Shown in pieces: positions 7,130 to 14,821 of a stretch of 15,111 bases of DNA (positions are counted from its first letter, which is position 1; every line of letters begins with the position of its first letter). A program made the translations under genes and the position numbers. The stretch is from an uncultured Acidimicrobiia bacterium (lineage in GTDB: Bacteria; Actinomycetota; Acidimicrobiia; Spongiisociales; JAENVV01). The DNA is taken from assembly GCA_905480085.1 (NCBI GenBank), contig CAJQPD010000297.1:1-15111 (forward strand), in the 5' to 3' direction. Under the pieces are notes generated by a model. That model was not told the DNA's origin. It made no database searches and worked only from the letters and a program-made list of their open reading frames with translations.

Positions 7130-8764
7130 CTAGACCGTGGCACCTTCAATCAAGTGAAAAGCTCTCGCGGTCATCGCTCCGACGGCAATCGAGCCTGGAA
7201 GCGTTCCGTACATGGCACCATGATCACCGTTGACCCGCGACGTCAGGTAGGCATCAACGACCTCGTCGGAACCAAACTGGCTAAGAGCCGAGGCAGCCGC
7301 CAAAATGCCAAGCCTCTCCACAATCCGGCGCCCCACCGGCTCGGGATCAAGAGTGTCCGCCACAGTTCGACGCAAGGCTTCTACGTGACCTTTCACACTG
7401 GACGATCCCGTGGTCTCGATTTCTGTCAGTAGCGCCTCAAACGCCTGCGGTTCCTTGGCGATAACCCGCATTACGTCAAGGGCGATCACATTGCCGGACC
7501 CCTCCCAGATCGCATTTACCGGCGATTCGCGGTAGAGCCGAGGGAGAATCGAATCTTCGACGTACCCCCCGCCTCCCAAACACTCCATTGCCTCCCGGAC
7601 CACCTCACTGCACCGCTTGGTCACCCAGTACTTGGCAACCGGGGTGAGAATCCGCTTGATGCCGGCTTCGTGGTCGTCAAAAGCGGCGAGATCAAAAGCG
7701 GTTGCGAGGCGCATCATCACGGCCGTCGCCGCCTGCGCCTCAAGATCCAGATCGGCGATGACGTTCTGCATCAACGGTTGATCCACGAGATTGCGCCCGA
7801 ACGCCTTTCGATGACCGACATGCCAGACCGCCTGGGTTACGGCCTGGCGCATCGTGGCGGCAGACCCGATAACACAATCGAGGCGGGTGGCGTTGACCAT
7901 CTCAATGATCGTTGCCACACCTCGCCCTTCTTCCCCAATCATCCTCGCCCACGTGTCCTCGAATTCGACTTCGCCCGACGCATTCGAACGGTTCCCCAGT
8001 TTGTCCTTCAGGCGATGAATGCGGAAAGGGTTCTGTGCTTCGTCAGGTGTCCAACGCGGGAGGAAGAAACAAGAGAGCCCGCCGGCGGCCTGAGCCAACA
8101 CGAGAAACGCGTCGTTCATCGGTGCCGAGCAGAACCACTTGTGACCGGTGAGTCGATATTCTCCTCCCGGACCGCCGCTGCCTAGCGCAGCTGCCCTGGT
8201 GGTGTTGGCCCGCACATCGGACCCCCCTTGTCTCTCCGTCATTCCCATGCCCATGAGCACCCCTCGTTTAACCGAAGGCGGCCCAAACGTTTGGTCATAC
8301 GTTCGGCTCGACAACAGGGATTCCCACTCTGAAGCGACCTCAGGTTGTTTGCGCAAGGTAGGTACCACCGCATAGGTCATCGAGACCGGGCACATGTGTC
8401 CCTGTTCGACCTGGCCGACCAGATAGGCGCGCAAGGCCCGATCAAGATGAGCACCGGGTGGTGCACCCACCTGATACGGGCTCGAGGTGATCCCCAGACC
8501 AACCGTGGTAGACAACAGCTGATGCCAGGCCGGGTGAAACTCCACAACATCAGCCCGGTGCCCTGCCCGATCGAAGGAATGCAAGACAGGTTCATTTCGA
8601 TTGGCCTGGAAGCCCCACTCCCAAAAGTCATGCGAGCCGGCTACGGCGCCGATCCGCAGCAGCTCCGTTGACCCAGCGACGTCGGCGCTGGCCGCTACCG
8701 GATCGGCCGACCACAGGTTGACCTCTCCAAGTTCGGGCGGCTGGTTGAGGACCCCGTCAGTCAT
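7130..8764 (-). CDS. aidB: AidB-family acyl-CoA dehydrogenase
   Basis: This 544-residue flavoprotein aligns from end to end with my memory of E. coli AidB (541 residues). It shows FHPAWH (76-81), CPVSMTYA (125-132), the FAD-site stretch GMGMTERQGGSDVRANTTR (172-190), GHKWFCSAP (207-215), RLKDKLGNRSNAS (251-263), EAMECLGGGGYVED (391-404) and LYRESPVNAIWEGSGN (410-425). Glu421 in WEGSGN is at the catalytic position of the family. E. coli AidB is induced by alkylating agents and has weak isovaleryl-CoA dehydrogenase activity; its main role is unsettled. The ATG at 8764 is chosen because the protein then starts like AidB. A GTG at 8806 would add 14 residues, and neither has a good ribosome-binding site. 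It is divergent from the fusion oxidoreductase and separated from the B12 operon by 334 bp. Confidence 0.93.
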   Translation of the reverse strand: MTDGVLNQPPELGEVNLWSADPVAASADVAGSTELLRIGAVAGSHDFWEWGFQANRNEPVLHSFDRAGHRADVVEFHPAWHQLLSTTVGLGITSSPYQVGAPPGAHLDRALRAYLVGQVEQGHMCPVSMTYAVVPTLRKQPEVASEWESLLSSRTYDQTFGPPSVKRGVLMGMGMTERQGGSDVRANTTRAAALGSGGPGGEYRLTGHKWFCSAPMNDAFLVLAQAAGGLSCFFLPRWTPDEAQNPFRIHRLKDKLGNRSNASGEVEFEDTWARMIGEEGRGVATIIEMVNATRLDCVIGSAATMRQAVTQAVWHVGHRKAFGRNLVDQPLMQNVIADLDLEAQAATAVMMRLATAFDLAAFDDHEAGIKRILTPVAKYWVTKRCSEVVREAMECLGGGGYVEDSILPRLYRESPVNAIWEGSGNVIALDVMRVIAKEPQAFEALLTEIETTGSSSVKGHVEALRRTVADTLDPEPVGRRIVERLGILAAASALSQFGSDEVVDAYLTSRVNGDHGAMYGTLPGSIAVGAMTARAFHLIEGATV

Positions 8765-8866
8765 GGCGTGTTGCTCACACAGCCAGGCTACTTCCGTCCT
8801 ATTCACAAAGTGCCGCTAAGGGGAGGGCAGGTCTGCCTGCACAGCTACCGACTCGCCTCCAAGCAC

Positions 8867-8878
8867 TATGCTCGCCCG
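8867..8878 (+). promoter_or_regulatory. Putative leaderless promoter (-10) of the fusion oxidoreductase gene
   Basis: TATGCT at 8867-8872 is followed by six bases and then the ATG at 8879. This is the expected spacing for a transcript beginning at the start codon. There is no Shine-Dalgarno ahead of the ATG. No clear -35 is seen. Confidence 0.4.
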
Positions 8879-10615
8879 ATGGTCGACTTTGATCTGATTG
8901 TCATCGGAGGAAATCCAGCTGGACTGAGCCTGGCTGCCGAGGCCCAGGAAGCTGGGCTGGCCAAGGTTCTCGTCCTGGAACGGGGTGACTCCGTGACGCC
9001 GACCGAGGCGGTCGGTCGGTACCGTCTTGCGGTGCGTTACCTGGTCGAGATCACGGCCGTTACCTCGCAGGGGGATGTGGTCCGCATCGATACCACCGAC
9101 GGCCCAATGACCACGCAAGCCGTTGCGTACTCCGAGGTACCACCCGGCGAGCCCGTCACCCCCGACTACGACATACCCGAGCCGATCGCTGACCGCGTCC
9201 ATGTCGGCTCCCCTACCCTGCCGGCCGGACCACTCGACGTTCTGGTTGTTGGCGGTGGCGAACAAGCAATTGAGATCGCTGAACTGGCCGTTGAACGAGG
9301 CGATCAGGTGGTGCTCTCGATGACCGGGCCAGCGTCCCGGCTGTCACGCCTGGCCCAAGAAACCATGACTCTTCTGGAAGCGGGACGCCATGCGACGATC
9401 TTCTGGCACACCCAGCCCGACGGCATCGACAATGTCGGCGGGTACCCCATGGCGATCTTCCGGGACCGTCGCACGCCCGACCTACAGTTCGACCAGGTTG
9501 TATATGCCCTCGGTTATGACGTTGCCGATGACGCCTTCGAACAGCTCGGCATGTCCGTCGATGTTTCCAACGATCGACTCTTCATTCTCCAGGATACCGA
9601 CGAGCACATCCATCATCCCGCCGGCTTGCTCGTCCCGGCGGGAACGGCGTGGCCGGCTATTCGCGACCGTCTTTTCCCGGGTGTTGCCGTTCCGATTCCC
9701 CCACCACCGACCGCCAAGGTGGATGAGTTTCGTGATCGACATTACAACGCCACCATCACGCACTTCGAGAAGGCACACTCAGATCTCTGGCTGATTCGGG
9801 TGAGGCCCGATGTTGGTGATGCCGCTCATCGGGCGGGCCAATACGCCACCCTCGGCCTTGGCTACTGGGAAGCCCGAGTCGATGCAGCGGCCGATCCCAT
9901 CGACGTAAGCCAGTTGGAGAAACTCGTTCGCCGCTCGTACTCGATCAGCAGCCCGATCCTGGATTCCCGTGGATACCTGGTCGATCCCCACGAATCCGAA
10001 GAACTGGAGTTCTACATCGTCCTCGTCCCACCCTCGGACGATCGTATACCCGCCTTTACCCCCCGGCTTGCACGAAAGAACGTCGGCGACCGGATCTACC
10101 TTGGACCCCGTATCACCGGACGGTACACATTGACACCGGTAACGGACCCGGGGTTGACTGTCGTATTCCTGGCGACCGGAACCGGTGAGGCTCCCCACAA
10201 CGCCATGATCACGGAACTGCTCCGAAAAGGCCACTACGGCCCGATCGTTTCGGCGGTCACGGTCCGTCGGCTCACGGATCTCGCATACGAGGCGACCCAC
10301 CGTTCACTCGAGCATCGATTCGAGAACTACCACTATCTGGCCCTCCCGACCCGGGAGCCGGAAGTACCGAAGCGATATATTCAGGAGCTCATTGATTCAG
10401 GTGAGCTCGCCTCGGTTGCCAATACAACCCTGGATCCATCACGGACCCACGTCTTTCTGTGCGGAAACCCGGCGATGATCGGGCCGCCTGAGTGGGATGG
10501 CTCTACTCCGATCTTCCCGCACCCGAGGGGCGCCGTGGAAGCGCTACACGAACTCGGGTTCGTGCCAGACCAACGCGGCAACCCCGGAAACGTCCACTTC
10601 GAAGAGTATTGGTAG
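8879..10615 (+). CDS. Fusion protein: degenerate thioredoxin-reductase-like half plus ferredoxin-NADP reductase
   Basis: This 578-residue protein joins two redox modules. Residues 1-265 resemble a thioredoxin reductase-type flavoprotein: a first nucleotide-binding motif IGGNPAG (9-15) and a second VVGGGEQAIEIAE (123-135). The redox Cys-x2-Cys is missing, the FAD domain is shortened after residue 50, and the third glycine of GGGPAG is Asn. After a proline-rich linker (about 271-279), residues 285-578 form a full FPR-type ferredoxin-NADP reductase: FAD site RRSYSISSP (351-359), LGPRITGRYTL (408-418), NADP site FLATGTGEAPHNAM (430-443), VFLCGNPAMIG (525-535) and the aromatic end FEEYW. The C-terminal half should move electrons between NADPH and ferredoxin or flavodoxin; the N-terminal half may be regulatory or have lost catalysis. 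ATG 8879 is chosen as the start just before the flavin fold; the upstream open frame from 8768 has no such match. Confidence 0.88.
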   Translation: MVDFDLIVIGGNPAGLSLAAEAQEAGLAKVLVLERGDSVTPTEAVGRYRLAVRYLVEITAVTSQGDVVRIDTTDGPMTTQAVAYSEVPPGEPVTPDYDIPEPIADRVHVGSPTLPAGPLDVLVVGGGEQAIEIAELAVERGDQVVLSMTGPASRLSRLAQETMTLLEAGRHATIFWHTQPDGIDNVGGYPMAIFRDRRTPDLQFDQVVYALGYDVADDAFEQLGMSVDVSNDRLFILQDTDEHIHHPAGLLVPAGTAWPAIRDRLFPGVAVPIPPPPTAKVDEFRDRHYNATITHFEKAHSDLWLIRVRPDVGDAAHRAGQYATLGLGYWEARVDAAADPIDVSQLEKLVRRSYSISSPILDSRGYLVDPHESEELEFYIVLVPPSDDRIPAFTPRLARKNVGDRIYLGPRITGRYTLTPVTDPGLTVVFLATGTGEAPHNAMITELLRKGHYGPIVSAVTVRRLTDLAYEATHRSLEHRFENYHYLALPTREPEVPKRYIQELIDSGELASVANTTLDPSRTHVFLCGNPAMIGPPEWDGSTPIFPHPRGAVEALHELGFVPDQRGNPGNVHFEEYW

Positions 10616-10632
10616 AGGTTTGGCTCGGCCAC

Positions 10633-10878
10633 CTACTCTTCTTCACGCAGCGGTTCGCCGGTTTCGTCAATCACCAACCGATCTGAGACCACTTCCTCGA
10701 TGACGTGTTCGATGGTCGGATCGAAGAGGCTCATCACCCGCATGGCTCCGACTGAGCCGGCCCCACGAGGCGGCTTGGATCGGTAATAGACCCACCCCCG
10801 CTGTTCCGCGTAGGTCGCCAGCCGGTGGAGCAGATAGAGACCAACGACCACCGCGAGAAGCCCCAGGACATAGCGCAC
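10633..10878 (-). CDS. Small single-pass membrane protein
   Basis: This is an 81-residue protein of unknown function. Residues 3-16 (YVLGLLAVVVGLYL) form one membrane helix near the N-terminus. A short basic region (EQRGWVYYRSKPPRG) and an acidic C-terminal tail ending PLREEE follow, presumably in the cytoplasm. The GTG at 10878 follows the stop codon of the preceding coiled-coil gene after only two bases (TAG-AC-GTG), so the two are probably cotranscribed and translationally coupled. A longer reading frame starts at 10974 but overlaps that gene and adds nothing recognisable. It converges on the fusion oxidoreductase gene, 17 bp away. It may work with its upstream membrane-anchored partner, but nothing in the sequence shows how. 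Confidence 0.68.
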   Translation of the reverse strand: MRYVLGLLAVVVGLYLLHRLATYAEQRGWVYYRSKPPRGAGSVGAMRVMSLFDPTIEHVIEEVVSDRLVIDETGEPLREEE

Positions 10879-10880
10879 GT

Positions 10881-12257
10881 CTACTCGAGTTGCTCCTTGC
10901 GCAGCTCGGTGGCTTGCTCTCGCCACTGCTCGCGTTCGATTCGTCCGGCAAAGGTATCGAGGTACGCTTCCCAATCGGCATCGTCTGTCAACTCGACAAT
11001 CTGAGCAAACGACGTGATGTTCCTGGCGTGCAGCAAACGCTCGAACTTCGGACCGATCCCTTTGACCAATCGCAGATTGTCCTGTCGGGTGCCATCCGAG
11101 ACGGGGTCATTGATGTCTTCTGCCTCCGGTGCATCATCCGAGGCAGTGGCGGTCCCGGTATCCTCATGGCCAGTGGTCAGCGCCGCTACCGGGTCAGCCG
11201 ACTTCTCATCGTCGACTATTTCGATCAGAGACGGAGGGGTGGGGGTCGGTTCAACTGGCTGGTCAGGTTCCCAGTCTCCGCCAGGGAGATCGTCCACGGT
11301 AAAGATGTCATCATCATCGGCAGGCTGATAGGCGTCGTCATCGTCGCCCATCTCGTCGTCCGAATCAGCCGGCAACCCGATCGCCGAGACTGCCGCGGCC
11401 ATGTCTTCGTCTGACACAGCCGAACCGACTTCGGGATCAAACCCTGCGAAGGCCTTGGCGGCCGGATCTGGTTCATGCCTCGGTGGGTGTGCATGGGCTT
11501 CTAGATCCCGAATCTGACGGTCCCTTCTGGCCAGTTCGTCGCGAAGGTCGGCGAGCTCACGCTGGGAAGCCATTATCTCTTTGCGCAACGTTCCTGCATC
11601 GGCCCGGCGTTGGCTGGCCGCCTCCGCAGCGGCCAGGGCCAGGTCCCGTTCTCGATTTGCCCCTTCAATAGCCTCGTCCCTGGCGCGCTCGGCCTCGGCG
11701 ACGTCCATTTGCGCACGATTGAATGCCGCGAGGGCCTCCGCGACGCTGGCGTCACGCTCTCCCTCGGCTCTGGACAGGGCATCCAGAGCCTCACGCAGTG
11801 ACCGCTTCAAAGAAACAAATTCGCCGGTTATGGCGTCGTACTTGTCGGAGGCCTCGGCGGCCGCCGCCCGAGCAGAAGTGGCCTGGTCTGCTGCTTTCTG
11901 ACGCTCCACTTCGTGGGCCGCCAACGCCGCCTCGGCGGCGCGTCGAGCAGTCGCCGCGTCGGCGGACTGTTGCTTCAGATCCCCTACCGTGCTGGTTAGG
12001 GCATCAACCTGGGGGGTGAGATCCAAGAGCGTGTTCTCTGCGCGGTCGCCCCGGGCCAAAGCAGCCGCCAGGTCAGCCTCCAACCCTTTCACCCGGTCAC
12101 CTAACACGGCCGATTTCTCGCGCGCGGCGGTTAGCTCGCTTCGTCCTTGGTCAAGCTCCTCCTCCATCGATCGGCGAAGCCACCATCCACCTAACAGATA
12201 TCCCACCAGCAGGGCTACCAACCCGAGAGCCAGGACCCAGAACCATTCGATCATCAT
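10881..12257 (-). CDS. Membrane-anchored coiled-coil protein with C-terminal helix-hairpin-helix domain
   Basis: This 458-residue protein has four parts. An N-terminal membrane helix (about 4-26) ends in WWLRR, which suggests the rest is cytoplasmic. A long Ala/Glu/Arg-rich coiled coil spans about 30-255. A low-complexity acidic and Pro-rich linker (about 260-390) includes DDDDAYQPADDDD. The C-terminal domain has a helix-hairpin-helix motif, NLRLVKGIGPKFERLLHAR (394-412), then ITSFAQIVEL. Such LxxIxGIGPK domains also end other actinobacterial proteins, for example some NuoE and L21 variants, and often bind DNA or mediate protein contacts. The ATG at 12257 has AAAGG upstream. Layout resembles a membrane-tethered chromosome or envelope organising protein, but the function is unknown. 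It is cotranscribed with the small membrane protein, and 63 bp downstream of astC. Confidence 0.83.
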   Translation of the reverse strand: MMIEWFWVLALGLVALLVGYLLGGWWLRRSMEEELDQGRSELTAAREKSAVLGDRVKGLEADLAAALARGDRAENTLLDLTPQVDALTSTVGDLKQQSADAATARRAAEAALAAHEVERQKAADQATSARAAAAEASDKYDAITGEFVSLKRSLREALDALSRAEGERDASVAEALAAFNRAQMDVAEAERARDEAIEGANRERDLALAAAEAASQRRADAGTLRKEIMASQRELADLRDELARRDRQIRDLEAHAHPPRHEPDPAAKAFAGFDPEVGSAVSDEDMAAAVSAIGLPADSDDEMGDDDDAYQPADDDDIFTVDDLPGGDWEPDQPVEPTPTPPSLIEIVDDEKSADPVAALTTGHEDTGTATASDDAPEAEDINDPVSDGTRQDNLRLVKGIGPKFERLLHARNITSFAQIVELTDDADWEAYLDTFAGRIEREQWREQATELRKEQLE

Positions 12258-12292
12258 GTCGCCTTTCGATTACCGAGCGCTCATCGAGAGTA

Positions 12293-12304
12293 GCCGCCGG
12301 CGGC
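12293..12304. other. Perfect 12-bp GC palindrome downstream of astC
   Basis: GCCGCCGGCGGC lies 17 bp past the astC stop codon, in the 63-bp gap before the coiled-coil gene. It could form a short strong stem and partly separate the two transcription units. No T-run follows, so termination is uncertain. Confidence 0.35.
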
Positions 12305-12320
12305 CAATTCCGTCGGAGCG

Positions 12321-13532
12321 CTAACCATCAAATCTGACCGCGTTTACCGCCCGTTCGAACCGTGCCAAACCCTCATCGAGGTCTTCATCGGAAATGTTGA
12401 GAGCCGGAGCGAATCGGACGATATCGGGTCCGGCCCTGAGTCCAAGAAGACCTTGGCCCAGGGCGGCGTCAGCCACTGTTTTCGATTGACCGGCATATTC
12501 AGTCGCCAAAACACAGCCCGCCCACAAGCCCTTGCCGCGAAACTCGCTGAACAAACGCCGGGACTCATTGATGACTGCCAGCCCCTCGAAGAGTCGGTCA
12601 GCTTTCCTCACTACCTCAGCAAGGAAGGCAGGCTGGTTGATGATCTCAAGGGATTTGCCCGCCACCGCCGTCGACAGCGGGTTGCCACCAAACGTAGAAC
12701 CGTGCGTTCCCACGACGAAACTGGAGCCAATCTCGGTCGTTGTCAGCATGGCGGCCACCGGAATGCCGCCGCCGAGTGCTTTGGCCGTCGTCAAGATGTC
12801 CGGAGTAACGCCATATCCCATGTAGGCGAATAGGTCGCCCGTTCGTCCCATCCCTGACTGGATCTCATCGAAGATCAGGAGGGCATTGTGCTTGTCACAC
12901 AAGTCCCTGAGTCGGCGTAGAAAGACCGGGTCGGCGGCAACCAACCCTCCCTCCCCCTGGATGGGCTCGACCATCACTGCGCAGACCTGATCCGAAAAGG
13001 CGTCACCGAGTGCGTCCAAATCGTTGAATGGAAGATGGGTGATCATGCCAGGTTTGGGTCCAAACCCGTCCGAATACTTCGGCTGGCCACCGACCGATAC
13101 CGTGAAGAACGTCCGACCGTGAAACCCCTGGTTGAATGCGATGATCTCGGCCTTCTCCGCACCATGGTGATCAAACGCGTATCGGCGCGCCAGCTTAAGG
13201 GCGGCCTCGTTCGCTTCGCCACCGGAATTCGCGAAGAACACCTGCTCGGCGAAGGTGGCCGCGACGAGCTGCTTGGCCAGCCGGATAGCCGGCTCCGTCG
13301 CAAAGGCATTCGAAACGTGCCACAACCGCTTCGCCTGATCGATGAGAACTTCTACCAGCTCGGGTGATGCATGGCCGAGTGCGTTGACGGCGATGCCACC
13401 GGCAAAATCGACGTACTCCGTACCGTCCTGGTCCCATACTCGCGAGCCGGATCCCCGCACGAGAACCATCGGCGCGGGTGCATAATTCGGCGTCATTACA
13501 ACATCGAAGTCAGCTCTCGTTAGGTCGTTCAT
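12321..13532 (-). CDS. astC: Succinylornithine / acetylornithine aminotransferase (AstC/ArgD type)
   Basis: This 403-residue class III PLP aminotransferase is close to E. coli AstC (406 residues) in sequence and start. It shows FDVVMTPNYAPAPM (9-22), DFAGGIAVNALGHA (42-55), FFANSGGEANEAALKLAR (99-116), GFHGRTFFTVS (136-146), VEPIQGEGG (188-196) and LLIFDEIQSGMGRTG (218-232), with Asp222 contacting the PLP ring. TTAKALGGG contains the PLP lysine, Lys251. In the AST pathway it converts N2-succinylornithine to succinylglutamate semialdehyde. The ATG at 13532 is chosen because GGAG lies five bases upstream and the N-terminus then matches AstC; an upstream GTG at 13571 is less likely. ArgD-type acetylornithine activity cannot be excluded from sequence, but the divergent M20-astA pair supports arginine catabolism. 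Confidence 0.88.
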   Translation of the reverse strand: MNDLTRADFDVVMTPNYAPAPMVLVRGSGSRVWDQDGTEYVDFAGGIAVNALGHASPELVEVLIDQAKRLWHVSNAFATEPAIRLAKQLVAATFAEQVFFANSGGEANEAALKLARRYAFDHHGAEKAEIIAFNQGFHGRTFFTVSVGGQPKYSDGFGPKPGMITHLPFNDLDALGDAFSDQVCAVMVEPIQGEGGLVAADPVFLRRLRDLCDKHNALLIFDEIQSGMGRTGDLFAYMGYGVTPDILTTAKALGGGIPVAAMLTTTEIGSSFVVGTHGSTFGGNPLSTAVAGKSLEIINQPAFLAEVVRKADRLFEGLAVINESRRLFSEFRGKGLWAGCVLATEYAGQSKTVADAALGQGLLGLRAGPDIVRFAPALNISDEDLDEGLARFERAVNAVRFDG

Positions 13533-13576
13533 CCATTCTCCGATCGGGTCGCCGAAGTGTACATCCGTCACTGCCC

Positions 13577-13612
13577 TTGGCGGCCGTCCCGAATTCCAGT
13601 TACCGTGGAAGA
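13577..13612 (+). promoter_or_regulatory. Putative promoter of the M20-astA operon with overlapping dyad
   Basis: TTGGCG (13577-13582), an 18-bp spacer and TACCGT (13601-13606) form a plausible -35/-10 pair. Six bases then lead to the GTG at 13613, as for a leaderless message. A short inverted repeat, TTCCA (13594-13598) and TGGAA (13606-13610), straddles the -10 and could be an operator. It lies in the 80-bp region shared with the divergent astC. Confidence 0.4.
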
Positions 13613-14821
13613 GTGAAAGCCCTCCAAGAGCATCTTGTACCCATCGACCTCGTTCAATCGGTCGACCGATTGGTGGATCTCGCCGCGGTAAATTCTTCGA
13701 CCTATAACCGACCGGGCCTTGATCAGACCCTCGGAATGCTGCTGGACCTCTTCGGCAGCCTCGCCGGGGAATCGGTTCGCATCCCCCTACGTGACCATCA
13801 ACGTATGGACGATCGCGGCATCATGCAGGCTCAACCTCTCGGAGAGTTGGGCAGAGTCCTCAAGAGACCAGGAGCTCCGATTCAACTCCTGCTGGTTGGC
13901 CACTACGACACCGTTTTTGGCGTGGACCACTCCTTCCAACACACTCGTTTCGAAGAGGATCGGCTGATCGGTCCCGGCACAGCCGACATGAAGGGAGGTC
14001 TACTCGTATTGCATGCAGCTCTGACGACCCTTGAGCAATCCCCCTGGGCCGACAACGTGGGATGGGAGTTGTTGCTCACGCCCGACGAAGAGATCGGATC
14101 TCCAGGCTCCGCACCGTTCCTGGAGGAGTCTTCGGCGGGAAAGACTGCTGGTTTCATTTTCGAGCCCTCGTTTCCGGACGGACATCTGGCCTCCGAACGC
14201 AAGGGCAGCGGGACGTTCGATATCCACGTGAGCGGGGTAGGGGCCCACGCCGGGCGCGATCACCATCTGGGGCGTAATGCCGTGATGGCGGCTGCCCGTC
14301 TGGCGACGGCCATTGACGAGCTGAGTGGAACATGGGAAGGAGTCACGGTCAACGTCGGGGCTATTTCCGGTGGCGGGCCGACCAATATCGTCCCGGACAA
14401 TGCCGTCATACGTCTCAATGTGCGGGTCCCCTCCGGTGACCTGGCTGATACATTCCAGGAAACCATCGAGGCGCTCGGGGCCAAAGCGTCCGAGTCGGAC
14501 GGTATCCGGGTCACGACCCATGGCACCTTCACCCGGCGCCCCAAGGAAATGACTCCCGGCATCAGTTGCCTCCTCGAGGCTGCCAGGTCATCGGCCAACG
14601 CTCTCGGATTCGACCTGGGTTGGCGGCCAACCGGTGGCGTATCGGACGGCAACAACCTGGCGGCGGCCGGCCTACCCAACCTGGATAATCTCGGCGTTCA
14701 CGGGGGGAACATTCACTCCGACTCAGAGTTCATGTATCCCCGGTCCCTGGAGACCCGCTCGGCTCTGGCCGGTATGATCCTCCTGAAACTTGCCTCAGAA
14801 GAACTGATGGTGCCTCGATGA
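13613..14821 (+). CDS. M20-family metallohydrolase, candidate succinylglutamate desuccinylase
   Basis: This 402-residue zinc hydrolase of the M20 family (ArgE/DapE/CPG2 type) has all expected metal ligands: His97 (GHYDT, with Asp99), bridging Asp125 (GTADMKGG), catalytic Glu159 and ligand Glu160 (PDEEIGS), Glu184 (FEPSFP) and His368 (GGNIHSD). The lid/dimerisation segment runs about 197-310 and includes GVGAHAG (208-214). M20 enzymes split N-acyl amino acids, including desuccinylation (DapE). Its stop overlaps the astA start (ATGA), so it belongs with arginine catabolism. Removing succinate from N-succinylglutamate, a job normally done by the M14-type AstE, is the best guess but not demonstrated. 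The GTG at 13613 is chosen from a leaderless-type -10; the open frame upstream to 13478 overlaps astC and looks non-coding. Confidence 0.85.
   Translation: MKALQEHLVPIDLVQSVDRLVDLAAVNSSTYNRPGLDQTLGMLLDLFGSLAGESVRIPLRDHQRMDDRGIMQAQPLGELGRVLKRPGAPIQLLLVGHYDTVFGVDHSFQHTRFEEDRLIGPGTADMKGGLLVLHAALTTLEQSPWADNVGWELLLTPDEEIGSPGSAPFLEESSAGKTAGFIFEPSFPDGHLASERKGSGTFDIHVSGVGAHAGRDHHLGRNAVMAAARLATAIDELSGTWEGVTVNVGAISGGGPTNIVPDNAVIRLNVRVPSGDLADTFQETIEALGAKASESDGIRVTTHGTFTRRPKEMTPGISCLLEAARSSANALGFDLGWRPTGGVSDGNNLAAAGLPNLDNLGVHGGNIHSDSEFMYPRSLETRSALAGMILLKLASEELMVPR

Noticed and set aside
10876..10974. Longer start (10974) for the small membrane protein
   Set aside because: It would overlap the coiled-coil gene by about 90 bp and add Arg-rich sequence; the GTG two bases after the upstream stop fits an operon better.
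13478..13612. N-terminal extension of the M20 hydrolase from an upstream ATG
   Set aside because: It overlaps the start of astC on the other strand and its translation is low-complexity Ser/Arg without family similarity.
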